From assembly GCF_024505145.1 (NCBI RefSeq), contig NZ_JANIAA010000003.1, positions 434,001 through 498,000 on the forward strand: a DNA stretch of 64,000 bases, written 5' to 3'. The position numbers were made by a program, and so were the translations under genes. Each line of letters starts with the position of its first letter. Position 1 is the stretch's first letter. Source of the stretch: Streptomyces rugosispiralis (GTDB taxonomy: Bacteria; Actinomycetota; Actinomycetes; Streptomycetales; Streptomycetaceae). Below, piece after piece: positions 44,167 through 52,434 of the stretch. The notes beneath the pieces are model-generated. The model searched no databases, was not told the DNA's origin, and saw only the letters and a list, made by a program, of their open reading frames with translations.

Positions 44167-44180
44167 ACTGTGTATACAGT
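44167..44180. promoter_or_regulatory. GntR operator overlapping a leaderless promoter
   Basis: ACTGTGTATACAGT is a perfect 5-4-5 palindrome within TATACTGTGTATACAGTGCA. On the minus strand TATACA serves as a -10 about 7 nt before the ATG at 44164, so the message would begin at the start codon. Confidence 0.75.
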
Positions 44181-44372
44181 GCATGCACCGGATGCGTGAA
44201 GAGGTCGGACCGCAGAAAATCCGTCCGCCGGACCGGAGCGTGGCCTCGTCGGACGGGCGCCGGACCCCGACGACCGGCGCCGCGACACCATCACGATCTC
44301 TCCCCCTCCCCCGGCCACCGCACCCGGGCCTCCCGAGGAGCTCCCCTGACGCGCCGGCCGGAGGGACCGCGG

Positions 44373-45275
44373 CTACGGCCGCGCGCCGGAGGCGGGTGCG
44401 TCGAGGTCCTGGTGGACCGCGCGGGCGACGCCCTCGATATTGGCGATGCCGTCGTCCATGGTGGCGTTGTCCTGCGAGAGCACCGTGATCGTGTAGTCGT
44501 GGTCGCCACCGGTGAAGGCGCCGAGGCTGTGCACCCGCCAGCCGTTCGTGGCCCGCTCCAGCCAGCCGTTCTTCACATGCACCTGTGCGTCGCCCGGCGC
44601 GCCGGCCGGGGTCCCCCAGCGCTGCGAGGGGATGACCTCGCCCGTCAGCTTCAGGATGTAGGCGCGGGAGTCCTCGGCGAGCACCGGGTTCGCGTGGGTC
44701 ACCAGGTCGAGGAGCTTCTCCTCGTCGTTGGCGGTGATCTGGGTGAGCCCCCAGTGCCCCTCGCCGTCGAGGACGGTGCTGGCCATGCCCGCGGCCTGGA
44801 GGAATCCGTTGATCTTGTCCGTCCCGAGCTGCTTCCACAGCGCGGTGGTGGCATCGTTGTCGGACTTCGTGATCATGGCCGTGGCACGGCCCTTCTCCTC
44901 CTGCGTCAGGGCGCGACCATCCTTCTGCGCGTCCCACAGCAGCGTGGCGAGCACGGTCACCTTGACCGTGCTCGCGGAGTCGAACGTCCGGTCCGCATCG
45001 AGGGTGCAGGTGGTGTTCGTGGTGCGGTCGTGGAGGCTGATCGCCGTCGTGGCGGTGGAGCCGTCCAGCGCCGCGTTGATGTCCTCGGAGAGCTTGTCGG
45101 CGAGCCCCGGCCGGTCCGAGGTGCAGATCGCCGCCTGCGGAGTGGCCGCGTGAGCCGACCCCACCGAGGCGATCGTCGGCACGAGTGCCCCCGCGGCCAG
45201 CGCCGCTCGTGACGCCAGAGTGGTCCGGGGAAGCCGGGATATTCGTCGGTGTCGCCCCATGGTGTGCTTGTCCAT
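44373..45275 (-). CDS. Secreted class A beta-lactamase-like serine hydrolase
   Basis: A 300-residue protein (ATG 45275; ATG 45260 is also possible, neither with a strong ribosome site). The signal peptide (LASRAALAAGALVPTIAS, AHA site) may be Tat-type. Class A-like motifs are SxxK in DSASTVKVTVL, SDN in TKSDNDATTAL and KNG in place of KTG (VHVKNGWLERATNG). The Glu of the omega loop is not clear. It may be a weak beta-lactamase or a D,D-peptidase-like hydrolase. Divergent from a PAS-PP2C gene. Confidence 0.85.
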   Translation of the reverse strand: MDKHTMGRHRRISRLPRTTLASRAALAAGALVPTIASVGSAHAATPQAAICTSDRPGLADKLSEDINAALDGSTATTAISLHDRTTNTTCTLDADRTFDSASTVKVTVLATLLWDAQKDGRALTQEEKGRATAMITKSDNDATTALWKQLGTDKINGFLQAAGMASTVLDGEGHWGLTQITANDEEKLLDLVTHANPVLAEDSRAYILKLTGEVIPSQRWGTPAGAPGDAQVHVKNGWLERATNGWRVHSLGAFTGGDHDYTITVLSQDNATMDDGIANIEGVARAVHQDLDAPASGARP

Positions 45276-45658
45276 TCGCTCGCGGTGCGGTTCATCACGC
45301 GGGGGCCTTCGCATCGTCGCGAAGACATCCCCGTACTCCAGCACTGGAGGACGACCGACCGGTGGACGAGGTTCAAAAACGTGTCCGAATCTCACAAGAT
45401 CGCTCCACAACCGGCACAGCACGCCGGGGGCCGACAGGGCGCGGCGAGGCCGCCCGGCGCCGGGTGGCCAGGGATCGCCGCGAGAGGCGTCACCCCGGCG
45501 CAGGACGGGAACCACTCCCGGGCGCCCCGCGCGAGGGCGGACGTCAGCGCCCGGTTGGCGCCCTCGATGGTCGGCGAGCCGACAGTCCGTCACTCGGGGC
45601 GGGCCGCATAGTCGAGAATCGGGGATCAGACAGGGGCCGGGCCGAACAGGAGAAGGCT
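45276..45658. promoter_or_regulatory. 383-bp divergent intergenic region
   Basis: No supportable gene. It holds two small dyads, CTTCGCATCGTCGCGAAG (45307-45324) and CTCCAGCACTGGAG (45336-45349), next to an AT-richer patch (45370-45405). These may be the regulatory sites of the beta-lactamase-like gene. The stretch 45410-45600 is GC-rich without recognisable homology. Confidence 0.5.
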
Positions 45659-46900
45659 GTGAGCACACCGCGGATCGACTACCAGGCGGTGTTCGCCGTC
45701 ACGCCCAGCCCTTACCTGGTACTGGCCCCCGACCTGGTGATCGTCGAGGTCAACGAGGCCTATCTACGGGCCACCGGGCGGACCAGGGAGGAGCTGATCG
45801 GCCGCTACCTCTTCGAGGTCCACCCCGACAATCCGGCGGACCCGGATGCCGACGGGGTACGCAATCTGGACGCCTCGCTCCAGCGGGTCCTGCGTTCGAA
45901 GCGACCGGACACGATGGCGATGCAGAAGTACGACATCCCCGTCTCCGGGCGTCCGGGAGTGTTCCGGGCGAAGTGGTGGTCGCCCATCAACACACCCGTC
46001 CTCGGACCCGACGGAGAGGTGCGGTGGATCATCCACCGGGTGGAGGACATGACCGAGTTCGTGCTGACCCGCCCGCTGCGCCCGAGACCGGAGGACGCGG
46101 GCGGGGAGCGCGAGGCGATGGAGGCCGAGCTGTACACGCGGGCGCGGGAACTCCAGCGCCTCAACGAGGAACTCCGCGAGGCCCACGACCGGGAGCGCCG
46201 CACCGCCCTCACCCTCCAGGAGGCCATGCTGCACTCCCCGGACCTGGCCGGACACCGCGAGATCGCCGTGCGCTACATGCCCGCCGCCCGCTCGCTCAAT
46301 GTGTGCGGCGACTGGTACGACGTGGTGGACCTGTCCGCCGACACCTTCACCGTCGCGGTCGGCGATGTGGTCGGCCACGGGCTGGAGGCCGCCGCCGTCA
46401 TGGGCATGCTCCGCAGCGCCCTGTCCGCCGCCGTCCGCGCCATCAGCGAACCCGGCAGGGCGATGGACGTCCTGAGCGTCTACGCCCGCACCTTCGAGGG
46501 CGCGCTGGCCACGACCGCGGCCAAGGCCGTCGTCGACACCCGCCACCAGCGCATCACCTACACCAGCGCCGGTCACCCGCCGCCCGTCCTGGCCCGGCCG
46601 GACGGCACGGTCGACCTGCTCGACCAGGCCACCAACCCCCCGCTGGGCCTTGTCGCCGACCACCTCCCCCGCCCACAGGCCACGGTGTCCTACGCCCCGG
46701 GCGACACCCTCGTGCTCTACACCGACGGGCTCATCGAACGCCGTGGCGAGGACATCGACGTCGGGCTGCGCCGCCTGACCGGCACCCTCGCCCGCCACAC
46801 CTCTCTCGGCCCCGACCACCTGGCCGACACCCTGCTCACCCGCCTCGGCGTGGCCGACGGCGGACCCGATGACATCGCCCTGATCGTCGTCCGGCTGTGA
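45659..46900 (+). CDS. PAS-domain PP2C-type (SpoIIE) protein phosphatase
   Basis: A 413-residue protein with a GTG start at 45659 and AGGAGAAGG just upstream. The PAS domain (VFAVTPSPYLVLAPDLVIVE, REELIGRYLFEVHPDNP) occupies residues 1-135, a coiled coil (ELQRLNEELREAHDRERRT) residues about 160-185, and a SpoIIE phosphatase the rest (LNVCGDWYDVVDL, VAVGDVVGHGLEAAAVMG, VLYTDGLIERRGEDID, GGPDDIALIVVRL). The metal-binding Asp residues are intact. Such proteins dephosphorylate anti-anti-sigma factors in response to a PAS-sensed signal. No kinase or anti-sigma partner is adjacent. Confidence 0.94.
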   Translation: MSTPRIDYQAVFAVTPSPYLVLAPDLVIVEVNEAYLRATGRTREELIGRYLFEVHPDNPADPDADGVRNLDASLQRVLRSKRPDTMAMQKYDIPVSGRPGVFRAKWWSPINTPVLGPDGEVRWIIHRVEDMTEFVLTRPLRPRPEDAGGEREAMEAELYTRARELQRLNEELREAHDRERRTALTLQEAMLHSPDLAGHREIAVRYMPAARSLNVCGDWYDVVDLSADTFTVAVGDVVGHGLEAAAVMGMLRSALSAAVRAISEPGRAMDVLSVYARTFEGALATTAAKAVVDTRHQRITYTSAGHPPPVLARPDGTVDLLDQATNPPLGLVADHLPRPQATVSYAPGDTLVLYTDGLIERRGEDIDVGLRRLTGTLARHTSLGPDHLADTLLTRLGVADGGPDDIALIVVRL

Positions 46901-46920
46901 GTCTGTGAGGTCCCGTCCGG

Positions 46921-47040
46921 TCACGCGCCGGCCGGCCGGGTGCCCCACGCCTGGAACAGGGTGGCGAGCCAGTCGACGTCCGGCACGGCCACAGTGGCGC
47001 CGGGCTTGGCCAGAGCGACCATTTCGTCGAGCACATCGTC
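46921..47040 (-). pseudogene. C-terminal fragment of a SAM methyltransferase
   Basis: Minus-strand sequence ending at the stop 46921-46923 reads VLDEMVALAKPGATVAVPDV followed by DWLATLFQAWG. This resembles the post-motif strand of type 11 methyltransferases (LxEMxRxxxPGGxVAVxDxDW). Only about 40 codons remain. Homology stops abruptly at about 47040, where an oppositely oriented transporter fragment begins. Confidence 0.6.
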
Positions 47041-47047
47041 GGCCCGC

Positions 47048-47578
47048 AAGTCCTACGAGGCCATGGCCACCGGCCACGCCGATCTGTGCTTCCTCGCCAT
47101 CGAACCGGCCCGCGAGGCGGAGATCGCGTTCACCCCTCCGTATGTGCACATCGAGGGGGTGTACGCCGTCCCGGCCGAGTCCCCACCGCGGACGCCGGAG
47201 GACGTGGACCGTCCGGGCGTCCGTATCGGGGTGAAGCAGGGCTCCGCCTACGACCTGTACCTCACCCGCACCCTGCGCCACGCCACCGTGGTCCGGGGCC
47301 CGGAGGGGGTGGACGTCTTCCACGCCGAGGAGTTGGAGGCCGCGGCGGGAATCCGGCAGCCGCGCACCGCGCACCTCGCCGAACGGCCCGAACTGCGCCT
47401 GGTCGAGCCCGCGTTCATGACCATCCGGCAGGCCGTAGGAACGACGAGGACACGACGTCCGGAGACCGTGGGCTTCCTGAGCGAGACCGTGGCCCACCTG
47501 ACGGCCTCCGGGTTCGTCGCCGAGGCGCTCGGCCGGTCCGGACAGAACCCGGCGCTGGCCGCGCCGACGGAGCGATGA
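47048..47578 (+). pseudogene. 5'-truncated periplasmic solute-binding protein
   Basis: From about 47048 the frame encodes the middle and C-terminal parts of an amino-acid-type ABC binding protein (ADLCFLAIEPAREAEIAFTP, GVRIGVKQGSAYDLYLTRTL, RLVEPAFMTIRQAVGT, ETVAHLTASGFVAEALGRSG). The N-terminal lobe and signal peptide are missing, and the sequence upstream belongs to the reverse methyltransferase fragment. A later ATG at 47072 could start translation but would give a cytoplasmic half-protein. No ABC permease or ATPase is nearby. Confidence 0.75.
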
Positions 47579-47599
47579 ACGACGCGGGGCGAGATCCTC

Positions 47600-48238
47600 T
47601 TGGAACCGTTCGGTTATAGAAACACACATTCCCTGCGCACCGTTCTGTACAAGGATCTCACCGCCACCCTTGTGGCATGCGGCGGTTCGGACGGGGACGG
47701 CGACAAGTCCGGACCCACGAAGAACACCGGCTCCAGCAGCGCCGCCGGACCCGGCGGTGAGCGGACGCCCGACGCCGTGGCCAGCGGCGCGGGGTCGCTG
47801 GTCGGCAAGCTGGGCGACACCCTCGCGCTGGAGGGATCGCCCAGCAACCTGGACACCACGGGCACGGTCCGGGCCGACTTCACATTGAAGAAGTACGTGG
47901 ACCGCGCCCAGGCGGCGGTCGACTACTTCAAGGCTCCCGCCGGAAAGCGCCTGGTCGCGACGGAGTTCACGATCGTCAGCACCGGAACGGGCACCTACCG
48001 GGGCGGGTACGACGGAGCCAAGGTCATCGACTCGACCGGGCAGGGGTACGTCGGCAAACCCGGTTCCCCCACCGTCGGCGAGTCCCTGTCCATCCCGCTG
48101 ATCCTCACGCCGGGCAAGCGGGCCACCGGTTGGGTCGTCTTCGATGTGCCGGAGGACGCGAAGATCACGGCCGTGACGTACCAGATAGACGCAAACGGAG
48201 TCGACGAGGAACGCACGGGCAGGTGGAACCTCGGCTAG
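47600..48238 (+). CDS. DUF4352-like lipoprotein with an unusual signal region
   Basis: A 212-residue frame from TTG 47600. A lipobox-like LVAC precedes GGSDGDGDKSG, a Ser/Gly linker and a DUF4352-like immunoglobulin fold (VDYFKAPAGKRLVATEFTIV, ILTPGKRATGWVVFDVPEDA). The segment before the lipobox (SLRTVLYKDLTATLVAC) is too short and charged for a normal signal peptide, so the 5' end may be damaged or the real start lost. The dyad AACCGTTCGGTT (47604-47615) and TATAGA lie inside the assumed start region and look like a promoter/operator, which argues for a later start or decay. Confidence 0.6.
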   Translation: MEPFGYRNTHSLRTVLYKDLTATLVACGGSDGDGDKSGPTKNTGSSSAAGPGGERTPDAVASGAGSLVGKLGDTLALEGSPSNLDTTGTVRADFTLKKYVDRAQAAVDYFKAPAGKRLVATEFTIVSTGTGTYRGGYDGAKVIDSTGQGYVGKPGSPTVGESLSIPLILTPGKRATGWVVFDVPEDAKITAVTYQIDANGVDEERTGRWNLG

Positions 48239-48634
48239 CACGTCGGCACACCACCCGTTGACAGACCTCGCGCACCGCAAACAGGCCATCGCGACCCGAC
48301 CGCGACACCTGCTCGACGGGCCTTCTCCGCCCCACCCCGACGTGCGCTTCGCCCCATAGACATGCGCTTCGCCCCATACGCGACAAGGGGCCGACCGACC
48401 CGAAAAGGCCACTCTCAAGGCGCTTCGCCAGGAGTAGACGCGTCGAAGCCCCCGAGGTACCCCAGACCTCGGGGGGCTTCGCCATGTCTGCCGGTGGTTC
48501 GCCCAGTGGCCGGAAGCGCGCCCTCTGAAACGATCAACGACCAGAATGACGTGGCCCAAAACAGCCCCGACCCCGCCCCAACCGATCCGCGGGGCTGCTC
48601 ACCACCCACTTTCCCCATCCACGGAAGAAGTTTC
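48239..48634. other. 396-bp gap with direct repeats and terminator
   Basis: No gene is supportable. It holds two direct repeats of TGCGCTTCGCCCCATA (48343-48358 and 48363-48378, 20 bp apart), possibly a regulator site, and a strong hairpin at 48444-48481. The last 150 bp are plain leader sequence of the DUF6069 gene. Confidence 0.7.
48444..48481 (+). terminator. Strong GC-rich terminator hairpin
   Basis: CGAAGCCCCCGAGGT (48444-48458) pairs with 48466-48481, with one bulged G and a 7-nt loop. It is distal to the lipoprotein gene. Confidence 0.85.
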
Positions 48635-49069
48635 ATGACCGACACCGCATCCACCCGCCCCACCGCCGCCATCGCCCGCCTCGTCATACCCGCGGCCCTG
48701 GCCGCGGCGGTCGCCGTCCTCGTCGGCTACCTGATCTTCGACGCCGCCGGGGCCGATTTCGACGTCACCATGTCCGGCACCGAGAGCACCGTCACCGCGG
48801 TCCAGGCGTGCCTCGCGGCCTTCCTGGTGAGCCTGATCGGCGGCACCGTCGCGCTGCTCGTCGCGCGGCGCACGGCCCAGCCGACGCGTACCTTCGCCGC
48901 GATCGTGACCATCGCCGTGGTGCTGTTACTCGTCGGGCCGCTGGTGGGCGCCGACCAGGCCCTGACCGTCGTAGCCCTCGAAGTGCTGCATCTGCTCGCG
49001 GCGGCAGCCGTGCTCCTCGTCGTCCTGCCGCGCATCGGCACGCTGACCACCACGTCGACGGACGCCTGA
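48635..49069 (+). CDS. Four-helix membrane protein, DUF6069-like
   Basis: A 144-residue protein from ATG 48635 with GGAAGAAG about 5 nt upstream. Four membrane segments are visible (LVIPAALAAAVAVLVGYLIF, VQACLAAFLVSLIGGTVALL, FAAIVTIAVVLLLVGPLVGA, ALEVLHLLAAAAVLLVVLPR). The acidic loop after helix 1 and the ALEVLHLLAAA block resemble actinobacterial DUF6069 proteins of unknown function. It is likely monocistronic. Confidence 0.8.
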   Translation: MTDTASTRPTAAIARLVIPAALAAAVAVLVGYLIFDAAGADFDVTMSGTESTVTAVQACLAAFLVSLIGGTVALLVARRTAQPTRTFAAIVTIAVVLLLVGPLVGADQALTVVALEVLHLLAAAAVLLVVLPRIGTLTTTSTDA

Positions 49070-49257
49070 CCGCGTCGCACGGCTCCGGCCAGGTCTCCGC
49101 GGTCTTCGACAGCGCGTGGCCATCGCATGGTCTTCGGTGAGCTTCCTGCCCAATGATCCTGTTTCGGCGGACGCGCGGTGTCTTTCGGGACAACCTGTGG
49201 TCACAGAAACCTCAACAGGCTGCCGCACACACCTACTTCTTGGCATATGTTGGGCGG

Positions 49258-49410
49258 ATGAGTGAACACGACCTGGAGCCCCGGCCTCCGTCCCCGTTGG
49301 TGGAAAAGATAGACAGTGCGCTGGCTGTACTGATCATCGTCGGTATCGCCGGCGGATCGTTCTGGCTGGCCTCGGGCCTCACCTCGTCCTACATGGTGCT
49401 CTTCACCTGA
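49258..49410 (+). CDS. Small single-pass membrane protein
   Basis: A 50-residue frame from ATG 49258: a hydrophilic N-terminus (SEHDLEPRPPSPLVEKIDS) and one helix (ALAVLIIVGIAGGSFWLASG), ending SSYMVLFT. No strong ribosome site (GGGCGG only) and no recognised family. The in-frame extension to 49153 is less likely. The local GC drop (49195-49250) fits a promoter. Confidence 0.45.
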   Translation: MSEHDLEPRPPSPLVEKIDSALAVLIIVGIAGGSFWLASGLTSSYMVLFT

Positions 49411-49476
49411 TGAGGCGCTCGGGCCGGGTGCGTGTCGCGGACGCCCCGGCCCCTGGCCCGGCCACGCCCGTCGGTG

Positions 49477-50361
49477 TCAGCCGGTGGTGAAGTAGTGGCC
49501 GTCGTCGAGGTCGGCGATCAGGCCGGGGTGGACCGGCTCCCAGCCCAGCAACCGCCTGGTGTCCGCGTTGGGCATGGTGATGTCCATGGTGATGAACGGG
49601 AAGCCCGTGAAGTGGTCCGCGGCCCGTTCGGCCGGGATGCTCACGGCCGGGACGTCGAGGTGGCGGCCGATGGTCTCGGCGATCTCACGCACCGCGATGC
49701 CCTCCTCGGCCGCGGCGTACAGCTGCGAACCGGCCGGGGCCTTCTCCAGCGCCAGCCGATAGAGGCGGCCGACGTCCAGGGTGTGACCGGCGGGCCAGAG
49801 GTTGCCGCCGTCGCCGACGTAGCCGGACACGCCCGTGTCGCGGGCGATCTTGATCAGCATCGGGATGAAACCGCCCCCGTCCCGGGCGCTGTGCGTCACC
49901 GGCGGGATCGCGACGAGCACGGTCCGCACGCCGCGTTCGGTGAAGTCGCTGATCGCACGCGCGACGGCGGAGCGGGGGTTGGCGGCTATCGCCGCGTCGC
50001 GCCGCGCGTCACCGGTGGGCGTCAAGCCGACGCCGATGAGGGTCTTGCCGGTACCGGCCAGCGCGTCGCCGAAGGTCCGCACCACGGCCAGGTCGACCGC
50101 CACCGCGTCGGCGAACTTCCCGGCGTGGATGGCGTCGTGATTGAAGGCGAGGTGGACGACCGCGTCCGCGTCGGCCGCGGCCTCGCGCAGACCGTCCAGG
50201 TCGTCGAGGTCGCCGCGGCGCACCTCGGCGCCCAGGGCGTCGACGGCGGCGGCCGAGGCGTCGGACCGGGCCAGGCCGACGACCTCATGTCCGGCCTGGA
50301 TCAGTTCGGGCACCACGGCCGATGCGATATGGCCACTGGCACCGGTGACGAAAACACGCAT
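49477..50361 (-). CDS. Atypical SDR (NAD(P)H-binding, epimerase-like)
   Basis: A 294-residue extended SDR. It has VFVTGASGHIASAVVPELIQ with the GxxGxxG site, DAVVHLAFNHDAIHAGKF, PPVTHSARDGGGFIPMLIKI and WPAGHTLDVGRLYRLALEKA. The canonical YxxxK is not evident, so it may act like NmrA-type sensors or as a reductase of another mechanism. Divergent from a TetR gene whose long palindrome covers both starts; it is therefore probably induced by a small molecule. Confidence 0.88.
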   Translation of the reverse strand: MRVFVTGASGHIASAVVPELIQAGHEVVGLARSDASAAAVDALGAEVRRGDLDDLDGLREAAADADAVVHLAFNHDAIHAGKFADAVAVDLAVVRTFGDALAGTGKTLIGVGLTPTGDARRDAAIAANPRSAVARAISDFTERGVRTVLVAIPPVTHSARDGGGFIPMLIKIARDTGVSGYVGDGGNLWPAGHTLDVGRLYRLALEKAPAGSQLYAAAEEGIAVREIAETIGRHLDVPAVSIPAERAADHFTGFPFITMDITMPNADTRRLLGWEPVHPGLIADLDDGHYFTTG

Positions 50362-50401
50362 GCGCAGCTCTCCTGGAGGCATGCTCCGCCCGAGCGGAGC
50401 A

Positions 50402-50461
50402 AAGTGATGTGACTTGGTACCGTCACCGTAGCCCAAGTGACGGTACCAAGTCACATCACTT
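50402..50461. promoter_or_regulatory. Perfect 25-bp inverted repeat, TetR operator
   Basis: The arm 50402-50426 (ending TTGGTACCGTCAC) is the exact complement of 50437-50461, with a 10-bp spacer. Each arm holds an 18-bp near-palindrome GTGACTTGGTACCGTCAC. TATGCT at 50461-50466 is a -10 seven bases before the TetR ATG, implying a leaderless message. Confidence 0.9.
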
Positions 50462-50472
50462 ATGCTGTGCGC

Positions 50473-51063
50473 ATGGCTCGATGGGAACCGAACGCACAGG
50501 AACGGCTGGTGCGCGCCGCGCTGGAGCTGTTCACCGAGCAGGGCTACGACACCACCACCGTCAACGAGATCGCCGATCGAGCCGGTCTGACCAAGACCAC
50601 CTTCTTCCGGCACTTCCGCGACAAGCGGGAAGTGCTCTTCGCCGGCCAGGACACGCACACCCGGCTGCTCGCCGACGCGATCGACGCGATCGACGCGATC
50701 GACGCGGCGGACGGCCCGGTCACACCGCTCGAAGCGGTCCGCGCGGCCCTCGACGCCCTCACCGCCACTTTCACCGACGACCGCCGCGACGTCGGCACCA
50801 GGCTCCGCCCGGTCATCGCCGGTCACACCGAACTCCAGGAGCGCGCCGCATTGAAGCGCGCCAAACTCACCGAGGCCGTGACGGACGCGCTCCACAGGCG
50901 CGGCGTACCGGAACCGACCGCGAGCCTCGCCGCCGAACTCGGCATCCGCGCCTTCTACGACGCCTTCGACCAGTGGGCAGATCCGGCGAGCGAGCAGACG
51001 CTCACCGAACTCACCCGCCGCACCCTCGATGAACTCCGCGCGGCACTGGCCGCACTCGACTAG
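50473..51063 (+). CDS. TetR-family regulator
   Basis: A 196-residue protein from ATG 50473, probably leaderless. The DNA-binding domain is NAQERLVRAALELFTEQGYD with LTKTTFFRHFRDKREVLFAG. A short 9-bp repeat encodes AIDAIDAIDA after it. The ligand domain resembles the AcrR/MftR-like group (ELGIRAFYDAFDQWADPASE). The perfect inverted repeat upstream should be its operator, controlling itself and the divergent SDR. Confidence 0.92.
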   Translation: MARWEPNAQERLVRAALELFTEQGYDTTTVNEIADRAGLTKTTFFRHFRDKREVLFAGQDTHTRLLADAIDAIDAIDAADGPVTPLEAVRAALDALTATFTDDRRDVGTRLRPVIAGHTELQERAALKRAKLTEAVTDALHRRGVPEPTASLAAELGIRAFYDAFDQWADPASEQTLTELTRRTLDELRAALAALD

Positions 51064-51090
51064 GACTCGCCCACCGGAGCCGCCCGGACT

Positions 51091-51897
51091 TCAGACGGCG
51101 CCGGAGTCGGCCGTGCGGCGGGCGTGGGCGTCGATCAGAGCGAACGTGGCCTCGGGCCGCTCGATCTGCGGCAGATGGCCGGCTCCGGGGACGACCTCGA
51201 AGCGGGCGTTGGCGAAGGCCGCGGCGTACGCGGCGCCGTAGGCCGGGGTGACCATGCGGTCGCTCTCCCCCCACAGCAGGAGTGCGGGCGTGTCCACACG
51301 CCGCAGCCGGCGCAGCAGTTTCGCGTCGTGCATGTACGGCTCGCCCGCGAGAACGCGCATGGTGGCCATGTTGGCCTGCCGGATGGCGCTTTGGCCGGCG
51401 GGCGCGTCGGCGGGGTCCACGTAGTAGCGGTCCGGGTCGTGCCAGGAATGCTCCGCCACCCCGCGGGCGTCCAGGGCGAAGAAGTCCGTGATCGGCTCGT
51501 CGGGGATGCGCACCCCGACCGCGTCGATCAGCACGAGGCCGCCGATGACACCCGCGGTGTCCCGTACCGCCATCTCGGCCGCGATCCAGCCACCGAGCGA
51601 GGAGCCGACGACCAGGACGTCGCGCAGTCCGCGGTCGTGCAGGAGGTGCAGATAGGTCAGGGCCAGATCGTCCACGCCGGTCAGCCAGTCGGGGCGGGGC
51701 GTCCCCTCCCAGCCGGGATGCACGGGCGTGAGCGTGTGCGCGGAGCGCGAGAGATGCGCGGCGATACCTGCGACCGTGGCGGGCCCGCCGCCTCCGTGCA
51801 GGACGAGCACCGGGCGGCCGGTGCCCGACTCGGAGAGGGTGAGGTCCAGGTCGTCGCACGGGGCCGCATGGGCAAGGGAGTTGATGTCCGTTGTCAT
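51091..51897 (-). CDS. Alpha/beta hydrolase
   Basis: A 268-residue cytoplasmic hydrolase: GRPVLVLHGGGGPATVAGIA (oxyanion), nucleophile VLVVGSSLGGWIAAEMAVRD, acid LLWGESDRMVTPAYG and His in VVPGAGHLPQIERPEATF. It resembles the MhpC/haloperoxidase-like group acting on C-C bonds or esters. Divergent from a MarR gene, with an AT-rich inverted repeat between, which suggests MarR-controlled induction. Confidence 0.92.
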   Translation of the reverse strand: MTTDINSLAHAAPCDDLDLTLSESGTGRPVLVLHGGGGPATVAGIAAHLSRSAHTLTPVHPGWEGTPRPDWLTGVDDLALTYLHLLHDRGLRDVLVVGSSLGGWIAAEMAVRDTAGVIGGLVLIDAVGVRIPDEPITDFFALDARGVAEHSWHDPDRYYVDPADAPAGQSAIRQANMATMRVLAGEPYMHDAKLLRRLRRVDTPALLLWGESDRMVTPAYGAAYAAAFANARFEVVPGAGHLPQIERPEATFALIDAHARRTADSGAV

Positions 51898-51909
51898 GAC
51901 TCAGACTCT

Positions 51910-51936
51910 AACTAAGCTTCTTTAATTAAGCTAGTT
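51910..51936. promoter_or_regulatory. AT-rich inverted repeat, likely MarR operator
   Basis: AACTAAGCTT (51910-51919) and AAGCTAGTT (51928-51936) are near-perfect inverted arms around CTTTAATT. They lie in the most AT-rich 40 bp of the neighbourhood, between divergent starts at 51897 and 51959. Confidence 0.75.
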
Positions 51937-51958
51937 TCATTGCGGGTAGACTTGCCGC

Positions 51959-52408
51959 ATGGATGCTGATCTGCAGGTTTTGGGGCGCGCGGTCAAGCAG
52001 GCGCAGTACCGGCAGCACCGAGCGCTGGACAGCGCACTGGGCGAGGTCGGCACGACGCTGGCGCAGTGGGACGCGCTGCGCGCCATCAGCGGCCGGCCCG
52101 GAGCGTCGGCACGCGAGCTGGCGGCGGTGACGTTCCAGAGCGAGCAGGCGTTCGGGGCGCTCGTGGGCCGCCTGGCCGCCCAGGGACTGGTGGAGCGCAG
52201 GCCGGGCCACGGACGCCGCATCGAACATCGCCTCACACCCGCCGGGGAACAGACCCTGGCCGCCGGTCACCAGGTCAGCCAGAAGGTCCTGGCGGAGTGT
52301 TTCTCACCCCTCCCGCCCGCGGACCGGGCAACCCTGCTCGGCCTGCTGCGACAGCTCAACGGCGAGGCCGACCCCCATCAATCCGACCACGGCGTCACCC
52401 CGGCGTGA
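51959..52408 (+). CDS. MarR-family regulator
   Basis: A 149-residue protein. The helix-turn-helix and wing read ARELAAVTFQSEQAFGALVG and AQGLVERRPGHGRRIEHRLT; the N-terminal dimer helix contains AQYRQHRALDSALGEVGTTL, and LAQWDALRAISGRPGASAR is characteristic. The ATG at 51959 has no clear ribosome site, and the operator is 23 bp upstream. It probably represses the divergent hydrolase. Confidence 0.93.
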   Translation: MDADLQVLGRAVKQAQYRQHRALDSALGEVGTTLAQWDALRAISGRPGASARELAAVTFQSEQAFGALVGRLAAQGLVERRPGHGRRIEHRLTPAGEQTLAAGHQVSQKVLAECFSPLPPADRATLLGLLRQLNGEADPHQSDHGVTPA

Positions 52409-52434
52409 CGCGGAACCGCGATGACGAGCGCGGG

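Noticed and set aside
45764..48559. Very long minus-strand open frame of over 900 codons
   Set aside because: It runs antisense across a clear PP2C gene, two remnants and a lipoprotein gene; the product has no domain and is a codon-bias artefact.
49153..49257. N-terminal extension of the small membrane protein
   Set aside because: The extension crosses the AT-richer promoter-like stretch and shows no conserved features; the later ATG is more likely.
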